Shown piece by piece: positions 16,977 to 24,584 of a stretch of 64,000 nucleotides of DNA. Position numbers and translations under genes: made by a program. Origin of the DNA: Tranquillimonas sp964472855 (GTDB lineage Bacteria; Pseudomonadota; Alphaproteobacteria; Rhodobacterales; Rhodobacteraceae); contig CAYYMJ010000011.1 of the NCBI GenBank assembly GCA_964472855.1, positions 1-64,000 on the forward strand, read 5' to 3'. Each line of letters starts with the position of its first letter. The first letter of the stretch is position 1. The notes beneath the pieces are model-generated. The model was not told the origin of the DNA. It did not search any database and saw only the letters and a list, made by a program, of their open reading frames with translations.

Positions 16977-17761
16977 CCGCCGGGGTCCATGCCGGCACCC
17001 GGGCGCTGGTGACCGGAGGCAGCCAGGGCATCGGCCTTGCCATTGCCCGCCGGCTGGTGACCGAGGGGTGCCGCAATATCGTGATCGCCTCGCGCGACCC
17101 TGACAAGGGCCGGGATGCGGCCATCGCGCTGGCCGAACTCGGGGCCGAGGCCGGCTTTGTCCTGGTCGAGATGGGCGACACCGACAGCGTGCTGGCCATG
17201 GTGGCGCAGGCGGCAGCGCGCATGGGCGGGGTCAATGCGCTGGTCAACGCCGCCGCGCTGACCGACCGGGGCGGCGTTCTGGACACCACGCCCGCCGAAT
17301 GGGACCGGATGATGGCAATCAACGCCCGCGGCCCGTTTTTCGCCATTCAGCGGGTGGCGCAGTTGGCCATCGACCGGGGCGAACCGGCGTCGATCGTCAA
17401 TATCCTGACCATGTCGGCCCATTGCGGACAGACGTTCCTGGCGGCCTATTCGGCCTCGAAAGGGGCGCTGTCAATCGCCACAAAGAACGCCGCCAACGCG
17501 CTGCGCGACCGGCGGATCCGGGTAAACGGCATCAACTGCGGCTGGATGGACACGCCGGGCGAAGACCTTGTGCAGCGCAGGTTTCACGGCGCCGGCGACG
17601 ATTGGCTGGCCATCGCCGAGGCGGCGCAACCGTTTGGCCAACTGGTCAAGCCCGACCATGTGGCCGAATTGGCCAGCTACATGCTGGGGCCAAACTCCGG
17701 CGTGATGACCGGGGCGCTGGTGGATTTCGACCAGAATGTATCGGGCAGGCCCCCTGAATAA
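16973..17761 (+). CDS. Short-chain dehydrogenase/reductase
   Basis: A 262-residue classical SDR. The NAD(P)-binding motif LVTGGSQGIGLAIARRL is at residues 10-26. The catalytic Ser/Tyr/Lys region is seen around NILTMSAH and YSASKGA, and the C-terminus has the usual YMLGPNSGVMTGALVDFDQ. The GTG start at 16973 overlaps the previous frame's TGA; no ATG lies upstream of the glycine-rich motif. It opens the recognised part of an operon with a Gfo/Idh/MocA oxidoreductase, a small membrane protein, a PhyH dioxygenase and a LacI regulator. It probably oxidises a polyol or sugar hydroxyl group; substrate unknown. Confidence 0.87.
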   Translation: MTAGVHAGTRALVTGGSQGIGLAIARRLVTEGCRNIVIASRDPDKGRDAAIALAELGAEAGFVLVEMGDTDSVLAMVAQAAARMGGVNALVNAAALTDRGGVLDTTPAEWDRMMAINARGPFFAIQRVAQLAIDRGEPASIVNILTMSAHCGQTFLAAYSASKGALSIATKNAANALRDRRIRVNGINCGWMDTPGEDLVQRRFHGAGDDWLAIAEAAQPFGQLVKPDHVAELASYMLGPNSGVMTGALVDFDQNVSGRPPE

Positions 17762-17774
17762 AGGTGTATCGAAC

Positions 17775-18779
17775 GTGACAATCAGGCTTGCCCTTCTGGG
17801 CGCGGGACGTATCGGACAAACTCATGCCGCCGCGATTGCGCGGGTCGCCGGTGCCACGCTGGTTGCGGTGGCCGAACCCGACGCGAGCGCCGCGCAGGCC
17901 ATGCGCGACGCCCATGGCTGCGACATCCGCACCATCGACGACTGCGCCGCCGCCGCCGACGTGGACGCGGTGATCATCTGCACGCCCACCGACACCCATG
18001 CCGACCTGATCGAAACCTTCGCCCGCGCCGGCAAGGCGGTTTTCTGCGAAAAGCCGGTTGATCTGGATGTCGCCCGCGTGCGCGCCTGCCTGGCCACGGT
18101 GTCCGACACCGGCGCGACGCTGATGGTCGGGTTCCAGCGCCGGTTCGACCCCGATTTCCGCGCCCTGAAGGCGGCGGTCGACGCGGGCCAGATCGGCAAG
18201 GTCGAGATGATCACCATAACCTCGCGCGACCCCGGCCCGCCGCCGTATGACTATATCACCCGCTCGGGCGGCATTTTCCGCGACATGACCATCCACGATT
18301 TCGACGTCGCCCGCTGGTTTCTGGGCGAAGAGGTTGACAGCGTGCAGGCCGCCGGCTCGGTCCTGACCGACGACAAGATCGCCGAGTTGGGCGATTTCGA
18401 CAGCGCCAATGTCATCTTGCGCACCGCTTCGGGGCGGCAATGCGTCATCACCAATTCGCGCCGCGCCACCTATGGCTATGACCAGCGGATCGAGGTTCTG
18501 GGCTCGGGCGGCATGCTGACGGCACGCAACACCCATCAGGCCAATATCGAACTGGCCGATGGCGCGGGCTTTCGCGCGCCGCCGCTGCTCGATTTCTTCA
18601 TGACCCGCTATAGCGCCGCCTATGCGGCCGAGATCGCGGCCTTTTGCGCCGCCGTCGCCGACGGAACAGACCCGCCGACCACGGGCGACGACGGGTTGCA
18701 GGCGCTGCTGCTGGCCGATGCCGCCCTGCAGTCGATCAGCACCGGCCGGATGGTGCGGCTGGCCGGGGGGGCGCCGTGA
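17775..18779 (+). CDS. Gfo/Idh/MocA oxidoreductase, inositol 2-dehydrogenase-like (IolG-like)
   Basis: A 334-residue NAD-dependent dehydrogenase. The Rossmann motif LALLGAGRIGQTHAAAI is at the N-terminus, the family EKPVD stretch (Lys, Pro) lies near residue 95, and GGIFRDMTIHDFDVARWF carries the catalytic Asp and His. These are the marks of myo-inositol dehydrogenases, which oxidise inositol to scyllo-inosose (2-keto-inositol). The GTG start at 17775 lies 13 bp after the SDR stop, and its TGA overlaps the next gene's GTG. Three proteins of this family are in the region; this one has the best IolG appearance by eye. Confidence 0.82.
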   Translation: MTIRLALLGAGRIGQTHAAAIARVAGATLVAVAEPDASAAQAMRDAHGCDIRTIDDCAAAADVDAVIICTPTDTHADLIETFARAGKAVFCEKPVDLDVARVRACLATVSDTGATLMVGFQRRFDPDFRALKAAVDAGQIGKVEMITITSRDPGPPPYDYITRSGGIFRDMTIHDFDVARWFLGEEVDSVQAAGSVLTDDKIAELGDFDSANVILRTASGRQCVITNSRRATYGYDQRIEVLGSGGMLTARNTHQANIELADGAGFRAPPLLDFFMTRYSAAYAAEIAAFCAAVADGTDPPTTGDDGLQALLLADAALQSISTGRMVRLAGGAP

Positions 18780-18988
18780 AGGCGTTTTTCGACCTGCGCA
18801 CAGACTTTTTCCTGCCGCCCCTGCGCAGGATCGTGGCGACCACAATCTGCATTGGCTGGGCGCTGTTCGAACTGGCGAACGGCGCAGCGGGCTTTGCCGC
18901 GCTGTTCGGTGCCGCCGGCCTGATGATGGTCTATCAGTTTTTCCTCAGCGGCTGGCCGCCGGGCCAGCAGGGCGGAGACGATCAATGA
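18776..18988 (+). CDS. Small membrane protein in the cyclitol operon
   Basis: A 70-residue protein starting at GTG 18776 and ending at TGA 18986-18988. It overlaps the upstream gene by GTGA and the downstream gene by ATGA, which is strong evidence that it is translated. It holds two hydrophobic stretches (IVATTICIGWALFELA and AALFGAAGLMMVYQFFL) separated by a glycine, suggesting a helical hairpin, with basic residues before the first. No known domain is recognised. It may be a membrane partner of the neighbouring enzymes or of a transporter; function unknown. Confidence 0.7.
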   Translation: MKAFFDLRTDFFLPPLRRIVATTICIGWALFELANGAAGFAALFGAAGLMMVYQFFLSGWPPGQQGGDDQ

Positions 18989-20130
18989 GCGCCTATTTCA
19001 CCGACGCCGATTGCGATATCGGCGCCTTCACCCAACTGATCGACCGCCAGCTTGACCCCGCCGCCGTGCCCCACGCGGCGCGCGTGGTCAGCAATCTGCC
19101 GGTTTACGACGTTGCCGGGCTGGCCGGCACGCTGGCGGATGTGGCAGGTCGCCGCCGGCTGATGGGCGAATGGGCCACCGTGCTGCGCGACCATTCCGGC
19201 GCGCTGGTGCTGAAGGGCGCGCTGACCGACATGGCGGTGCTGGACGAGGCCACGGCGCTGTTCAACCGCATCATCGCGCAAGAGCGTGAAACCAGCACCG
19301 GCGGCGACCATTTCGCCGGCGCCGGCGCCAATGACCGGGTGTGGAATTCGCTGCAAAAGATGTGCCTTGCGGCGCCCGGCCTGTTTGCGCGCTATTTCGC
19401 CAGCCCGGCGATTGCGGCGGCCTGCGAGGCCTGGCTTGGCCCCGGCTACCAGATGACGGCGCAGGTCAACCAGGTGCACCCCGGCGGCAAGGCGCAGGTT
19501 GCGCACCGCGACTATCACCTTGGGTTCATGGAGCCCGAGCGCGCCGCCGCCTTTCCGGCCCAGGCGCATCTGTTGTCGCCCTTCCTGACATTGCAGGGGG
19601 CCATCGCCCATTGCGACATGCCGGTTGAAAGCGGGCCGACCAGGCTGTTGCCCTTTTCGCAGGCCTTCGGTCCGGGTTATCTGGCCTGCCTGCGCCCCGA
19701 GTTTCGCGCCCTGTTCGCGGCCCGGCATGTTCAGGTGGCGCTGGACAAGGGCGACGCGCTGTTTTTCAGCCCGGCGCTGTTTCATGCCGCCGGCGACAAC
19801 CGCAGCGCCGCGGTCCAGCGCATGGCCAACCTCGTGCAGATCTCGTCACCGATGGGCCGGTCGCTTGAGGCGGTCGACCGGGTGGCGATGGTGCGCGCCC
19901 TGTTTCCGGTGCTGAAGTCCATGGCGCTGCCCCCCGCCCAGCAGGCTGCGGTGATTGCCGCCGCCGCCGAGGGCTATCCATTTCCCACCAATCTTGATAC
20001 CGATCCGCCGGTCGGCGGCCTGATGGGCGAAAGCCAGGCCGAATTGCTGGCACGGGCGCTGGCCGAAGGAATGTCGGAACCGGCATTTGCGGCGGCGCTG
20101 GCCGCGCATGGGGCGAAACGGGTGCCGTAA
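18985..20130 (+). CDS. Phytanoyl-CoA dioxygenase (PhyH) family Fe(II)/2-oxoglutarate oxygenase
   Basis: A 381-residue protein with the PhyH jelly-roll signature. The HxD iron motif is in QVAHRDYHLGF, the distal His is in FFSPALFHAAGDNRS, and a following Arg (AVQRMANLVQ) is placed to bind 2-oxoglutarate. Such enzymes hydroxylate or oxidatively demethylate small molecules. It is fourth in an operon with an SDR and an IolG-like dehydrogenase, directly ahead of the LacI regulator. Opening a methylated or otherwise decorated cyclitol is a reasonable guess for its role, but nothing in the sequence fixes the substrate. ATG 18985 overlaps the preceding stop. Confidence 0.8.
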   Translation: MSAYFTDADCDIGAFTQLIDRQLDPAAVPHAARVVSNLPVYDVAGLAGTLADVAGRRRLMGEWATVLRDHSGALVLKGALTDMAVLDEATALFNRIIAQERETSTGGDHFAGAGANDRVWNSLQKMCLAAPGLFARYFASPAIAAACEAWLGPGYQMTAQVNQVHPGGKAQVAHRDYHLGFMEPERAAAFPAQAHLLSPFLTLQGAIAHCDMPVESGPTRLLPFSQAFGPGYLACLRPEFRALFAARHVQVALDKGDALFFSPALFHAAGDNRSAAVQRMANLVQISSPMGRSLEAVDRVAMVRALFPVLKSMALPPAQQAAVIAAAAEGYPFPTNLDTDPPVGGLMGESQAELLARALAEGMSEPAFAAALAAHGAKRVP

Positions 20131-20156
20131 GAGGGCACTGAGAGGACAGGCTGAAG

Positions 20157-21146
20157 GTGGCGGCAACGCTGAAGGATGTGGCCAGGCGCGCGGGGGTTTC
20201 CCGGTCGGCCGTATCGCGCACCTTCACGCCCGGCGCCTCGGTCAGTGACCGGATGCGCCGCAAGGTCGAAGAGGCGGCAGACGCGCTGGGCTACAGCCCC
20301 AACGCGCTGGCGTCGAGCCTGACGACCGGGCGCACCAAGCTGATCGGACTGGTGTCGAACAACTTTCACAACCCGATCTTTCTTCAGGTTTTCGACCAGT
20401 TCACCCGGGCATTGCAGGCGCGCGGGCTGCGGCCCCTGATCGTGAACCTGACCGACGAAACCGATCCGGCCAATTCGGTGCGTATGCTGCGCCAGTACAG
20501 TGTCGATGGCGTGATCGTGGCCTCGTCGACCCTGCCGCCCAGCTTTGCGCTGGCCTTCAAAGAGGCGCGCATCCCGGTGGTGCATACCTTCGGGCGCTTT
20601 GTTGAGGCGCCCGAGGTTGACGTGGTCGGCGTCAACAACATCGACTGCGGCCGCATCGCAGCGCGCGAGCTGACCCGGCGCGGACACCGGTCGGTGGCTT
20701 TTCTGGGGGGGCCGGCCGGCGCAACATCGACCATCGACCGCCTGCAGGGCTTTCGCGAGGGCATTGCCGACTGCCCCGGCGTGGCGCTGAGCGTCAGTTT
20801 CGCCGACGCCTATTCGTTCGAGGCCGGGCGGGCCGAGATGCAGCGGCTGTTGCCGGGCACGCCGGCCGAGGCCTATTTCTGCGGTGACGACGTGTTGTCG
20901 ATCGGGGCGCTCAGCGCCATTCGCGACGCCGGGCTGCGGGTCCCGGACGACATCGGGGTCATCGGGTTCAACGACATGGAAATGGCCGGTTGGGAATATG
21001 TGAACCTGACCACCATCCGCCAGCCGCTGTTCGACATCATCGACGCCTCGGTCGACATGGTGACCGCGCTGTCCGAAGACACCGGGCGCTGCCCGCAAGC
21101 GCGGCTGTTTGCCTGCGAGGTGATCGAGCGCGGGACGTTGCGGCCG
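20157..21146 (+). CDS. LacI-family transcriptional regulator (3' end lost in gap)
   Basis: The 330 visible residues are almost the complete protein. The N-terminal HTH ATLKDVARRAGVSRSAVSRTF is followed by the hinge and a periplasmic-binding-protein-like sensor domain (LIGLVSNNFHNPIFLQVF, DGVIVASS, and VIGFNDMEMAGWEYVNLTTIRQP). The last residues, VIERGTLRP, are a typical LacI-family ending, so the stop should be just inside the gap. The start is GTG 20157 with AGAGGA upstream. Two identical LacI-type palindromes (16534-16547 and 24488-24503) flank it on either side of the cluster, making it the likely repressor of both transcription units. Confidence 0.9.
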
Positions 21147-21246
21147 NNNNNNNNNNNNNNNNNNNNNNNNNNNNNNNNNNNNNNNNNNNNNNNNNNNNNN
21201 NNNNNNNNNNNNNNNNNNNNNNNNNNNNNNNNNNNNNNNNNNNNNN
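21147..21246. other. Assembly gap (100 N)
   Basis: 100 N immediately after the LacI coding sequence. The convergent Gfo/Idh/MocA gene ends 35 bp beyond it, so only the LacI stop and possibly a terminator or repeat need be missing. Confidence 0.95.
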
Positions 21247-21281
21247 AGAGGCGCCGTTTCACCCCGAACGCGCCGATGCGC

Positions 21282-22442
21282 TTAGACGCGGAACATCGGT
21301 GGCCGCGCGTCAACCCAGGCGCCGCTGGACTTGCCGCTTTCGGCCACCCCAACAACCGCCGCCATCGAGCGCAAGCCATCCTCGGCCCGGGGAAAAAGAC
21401 CGGCGGCCGGGTCGGGGGCGCGGCCTTGCTTGGCGGCACGGATCGCTTCGGCCAGGTCCTTGTAGATATTGGCGAAAGCCAGCGGCATGCCCTCGGCATG
21501 GCCGATGGTCACACGGGTGGCGCGGTCGGCCTCGGGCGACAGGTTGGCCTCGCCGCGTTCGATCACCTGCAACCGTTGGCCCAGCGGCATCCAGAACAGC
21601 TGGTTGGGCTGTTCCTGCGACCACCTGAGACCGCCGCGTTCGCCAAAGACCTGCAAGCTCAGCCCGTGCTGGCGGCCTATGGCAACGCTCGACGTCCACA
21701 GCCGGCCGACGGCTCCGCCGTCGAAGCGCAGGTTGACCATCGCGTCATCTTCCAGTTCGCGGCTGGCGATGCAGGACACGGTGTCGGCAGACAGCTTCTC
21801 GGCCTCTTGCCCGATGACAAAGCTGGCCATGTGCAGGGCGTGGATGCCGCAATCGGCGAATTGCGCCGACACCCCGGCCTGAGCCGGGTCATAGCGCCAG
21901 CGCACGCGCGGATTGTCGGCATCCGCGGCGTCGGCGTGGTGGCCGTGGGCGAACTCGGCCTTGACCAGCCGGATCGCGCCCAGATCGCCGCGCGCCACCA
22001 TGGCCTTCATGTGCCGCACCAGCGCATAGCCGGAATAGCCGTAGTTGACCGCGCAAATCCGCCCGGTGTCGCGGGCGATGCGCACGATATCTTCGGCCTC
22101 GTCCACGGTCATGGTCATCGGCTTTTCGCACAGCACGTGAAAGCCGGCCCGCAGAAAGGCGCGGGTAATCTGGTAATGGGTGGCGTTGGGGGTGGCGACG
22201 GTGACCAGATCGACCCGGTCTTTGCGGCCGCTTTCGCCGTCAAGCATCTCGCGCCAGTCGCCATAGGCGCGGTCGGCGGCCAGCCCCAGCCGCCGGCCAT
22301 AGTCGCGCCCGGCGTCGGGCCGGTGGTCAAGCGCCCCGGCCACAAAGGCGAAGTCGCCGTCAAGTCCCGATCCCAGCCGGTGGGCGGGCCCGATCTGGCT
22401 GCCTTCGCCACCGCCGATCATGCCCCAGTTGAGCTTGGTCAT
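21282..22442 (-). CDS. Gfo/Idh/MocA family oxidoreductase
   Basis: A 386-residue dehydrogenase. It begins MTKLNWGMIGGGEGSQIG, a nucleotide-binding motif followed by an insertion typical of the longer branch of the family. It contains HVLCEKPMTMTVDEAEDIV (the EKP motif) near residue 105 and QFADCGIHALHMASFV with the catalytic-site Asp and His. It is last in a minus-strand operon reading from the shared operator at 24488, after the IolE-like gene (10 bp apart). Members oxidise or epimerise inositols, inososes and related polyols. Confidence 0.83.
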   Translation of the reverse strand: MTKLNWGMIGGGEGSQIGPAHRLGSGLDGDFAFVAGALDHRPDAGRDYGRRLGLAADRAYGDWREMLDGESGRKDRVDLVTVATPNATHYQITRAFLRAGFHVLCEKPMTMTVDEAEDIVRIARDTGRICAVNYGYSGYALVRHMKAMVARGDLGAIRLVKAEFAHGHHADAADADNPRVRWRYDPAQAGVSAQFADCGIHALHMASFVIGQEAEKLSADTVSCIASRELEDDAMVNLRFDGGAVGRLWTSSVAIGRQHGLSLQVFGERGGLRWSQEQPNQLFWMPLGQRLQVIERGEANLSPEADRATRVTIGHAEGMPLAFANIYKDLAEAIRAAKQGRAPDPAAGLFPRAEDGLRSMAAVVGVAESGKSSGAWVDARPPMFRV

Positions 22443-22452
22443 GTGCTGATCC

Positions 22453-23346
22453 TCAAAAACCGATGGATTGCAGATAGGCGCGGTTGGCGCGCGCGTCGCC
22501 CAGACTGTCGGTGTCGGGCAGGGTGGGGTCACAGTCCTGTTCGACCGTGCACCAGCCTTCGAAGCCCGCGTCCAGCAGCACCTGGCGGACGGCGGGAAAA
22601 TCGACATCGCCCAGCCCGAGGTTGCAGAAGATGCCTTGCCCGCAGGCGTCGTAAAACCCGGTGCCCCTGGCGATGACATCGGCTTTGACCACCGGGTCGA
22701 TATCCTTGAAATGCATATAGCTGATGCGCCCGATGTGGCGGCGCATGAAGGCCACCGGGTCAAACCCGGCATAGGAATGGTGGCCGGTGTCGAAGCAGAT
22801 TTTCAGGATGGTCTCGTCGACCTCGGACAGCAGACGCTCAAGCTCGGGCTCGAAATCCATGAAGCCGGCGGCGTGGGCGTGGATGCCCACGGTCAGGCCA
22901 TGGTCTTCGGCGCCCATGCGGGCCACGGTGGCGATGCGGTCGCGATAGGCGGCCCATTCGGCGGCGTCCATCTGCTCGGCCGCACCGGCGCGCCCGGCCG
23001 TGGGCGCGCGGCGGGGCGAGATCGCGTCGATCAACACCAGATGCCGGGCGCCGTGCGCGCTGAGCGCCTTGCAGGTGCGCACGGCGCCATCAAGCACGTC
23101 GTCCCACTGCGCCGGGTCGTGGAAGGCGCGAAAGACCACGCCGCCGATCAGGTCAAGGTCATGCTCGGCCAGCGCCTCGGCCAGTTGGGCGGGGTCTTCG
23201 GGCATGAAGCCGACCGGCCCAAGCTCGATCCCCGTATAGCCGGCTTCGGCGCATTGACGCAGCACCTCGCGCCACGGCGGGTTGCGGGGGTCGTCGGCAA
23301 ACTCGACGCCCCACGAACAGGGGGCGTTTCCGATGCGGATCGTCAT
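22453..23346 (-). CDS. TIM-barrel sugar isomerase/dehydratase, IolE-like (inosose dehydratase family)
   Basis: A 297-residue AP-endonuclease-2-like TIM barrel starting MTIRIGNAPCSWGVEF. Metal-ligand positions are plausible at GIHAHAAGF, CFDTGHHSYAG, HFKDIDP and the C-terminal TVEQDCDP. Proteins of this size in inositol clusters dehydrate 2-keto-myo-inositol (IolE) to 3D-trihydroxycyclohexanedione or isomerise inososes (IolI); the length fits IolE. It is flanked by two Gfo/Idh/MocA genes on the same strand and is divergent from iolD, whose substrate IolE makes. The exact reaction is inferred. Confidence 0.78.
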   Translation of the reverse strand: MTIRIGNAPCSWGVEFADDPRNPPWREVLRQCAEAGYTGIELGPVGFMPEDPAQLAEALAEHDLDLIGGVVFRAFHDPAQWDDVLDGAVRTCKALSAHGARHLVLIDAISPRRAPTAGRAGAAEQMDAAEWAAYRDRIATVARMGAEDHGLTVGIHAHAAGFMDFEPELERLLSEVDETILKICFDTGHHSYAGFDPVAFMRRHIGRISYMHFKDIDPVVKADVIARGTGFYDACGQGIFCNLGLGDVDFPAVRQVLLDAGFEGWCTVEQDCDPTLPDTDSLGDARANRAYLQSIGF

Positions 23347-23357
23347 GGGGGTCTCCT

Positions 23358-24461
23358 TCAGACTTGGCGAACCGGGGTCCAGCCGCCGGTGCGGGACGAG
23401 CCAAGGACAGCATCGACCACCTCGGCCACCGCCAGCCCGTCGCGGAATGTCGGCCAGACCGGCTGGCCGGTATCGATGGCGGTCAGGAAATCCTTGGCCT
23501 CGATGGTGATGGTGTCCTGATAGCCGGTGCCATGGCCCGGGCCCTGGCAAAACGGCAGATAATCCGGGTGGGCGGGGCCGGCAAGGATCTTGCGAAAGCC
23601 GCGCTCGGCCTCGGGGCCCTCGGCGCGGTACAGCCAGATGGCGTTCTGGTCTTCCTGATCGAAACGGATGGCGCCCCGGGTGCCGTGCACCTCGTAGGCA
23701 TAGCCCATCTTGCGCCCGGTCGCGACACGGCTGGAATAGATGTGACCCATCACGCCACTGGCAAAGCGGCACATGATCTGGGCGTGGTCGTCGTTGGTGA
23801 CGCTGCCGCCGGGGCGGGTGGCGTGGACGCATTCGACATCGGCCAGCACCTTTTCGATAGGCCCCATCAGGGCCAGCGCCGCATTGATGGGGTGGGGGGC
23901 AAGATCGCCCATGTTGCCGTTGGCCAGGCCGTCGCAGCGCCAGTTGTGCGGCAGGTCAGGGTCGGCGAGGAAATCTTCGGCATGTTCGCCGCGAAACCAG
24001 GTGACCTGCCCGATTTCGCCGTCGGCCAGAAGCTGGCGCGCGAACTGGCTGGCCGGGGTGCGGATATAGTTGAAGCCGGTCATGTTGACCACGCCCGCGG
24101 CATCGGCGGCGTTGGCCATGGCCCGGGCACTTTCCAGCGTGTCGGCCAGCGGCTTTTCGCACAGCACCGGTTTGCCCAGGGCAAAGGCGGCTTCGGAAAT
24201 GGCGCGGTGCGTGCTCTGCGGCGAGGCCACGACGATGGCGTCCACAGCCCGGTCGGCCACCAGTTGCTGCCAGTCGTCGGCGGCGCGGGCAAAGCCGAAT
24301 CGGGCGCGGTAGCGCTCGGCACTGGCGCGCGAGGTGGCGGCGACCATTTCCAGCCGGGGGCGCAGGCGCGTGTTGAAAATGGCACCGACCGACGCCATGG
24401 CCACCGCATGCGCCTTGCCCATGTAGCCGCCACCAACTATTCCGATTCCGATGCTTTCCAT
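23358..24461 (-). CDS. Gfo/Idh/MocA family oxidoreductase
   Basis: A 367-residue dehydrogenase beginning MESIGIGIVGGGYMGKAHAV, with PVLCEKPLADTLESA near residue 95 and a catalytic-region stretch GNMGDLAPHPINAALALMG. It is the first gene of a minus-strand operon of three, and the LacI-type palindrome lies 26 bp ahead of its start, overlapping the expected promoter. Relatives in inositol clusters act as scyllo- or myo-inositol dehydrogenases. With three family members here, the organism may handle several stereoisomers or derivatives. Confidence 0.83.
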   Translation of the reverse strand: MESIGIGIVGGGYMGKAHAVAMASVGAIFNTRLRPRLEMVAATSRASAERYRARFGFARAADDWQQLVADRAVDAIVVASPQSTHRAISEAAFALGKPVLCEKPLADTLESARAMANAADAAGVVNMTGFNYIRTPASQFARQLLADGEIGQVTWFRGEHAEDFLADPDLPHNWRCDGLANGNMGDLAPHPINAALALMGPIEKVLADVECVHATRPGGSVTNDDHAQIMCRFASGVMGHIYSSRVATGRKMGYAYEVHGTRGAIRFDQEDQNAIWLYRAEGPEAERGFRKILAGPAHPDYLPFCQGPGHGTGYQDTITIEAKDFLTAIDTGQPVWPTFRDGLAVAEVVDAVLGSSRTGGWTPVRQV

Positions 24462-24487
24462 GACCCCTCCGGCAACGCTCATAATTG

Positions 24488-24503
24488 TTGCAACCGGTTG
24501 CAA
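24488..24503. promoter_or_regulatory. LacI-family operator, copy 2
   Basis: TTGCAACCGGTTGCAA is a perfect 16-bp palindrome containing the 14 bp seen at 16534-16547. It sits in the 123-bp divergent region between the Gfo/Idh/MocA gene (start 24461) and iolD (start 24585), where a bound repressor could control both directions. Confidence 0.8.
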
Positions 24504-24584
24504 AAACTGTAACTTGGGAATCGGCGGCGCGCAAGCGGCAATCCGGCGAAAGCGGGCGCAGAGCATGACAGAAGGAGAGGGCGC

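Noticed and set aside
20157..22676. Apparent 839-residue fusion starting with LacI
   Set aside because: It only exists because the 100 N gap is read through; the part after the gap is antisense to the Gfo/Idh/MocA and IolE-like genes.
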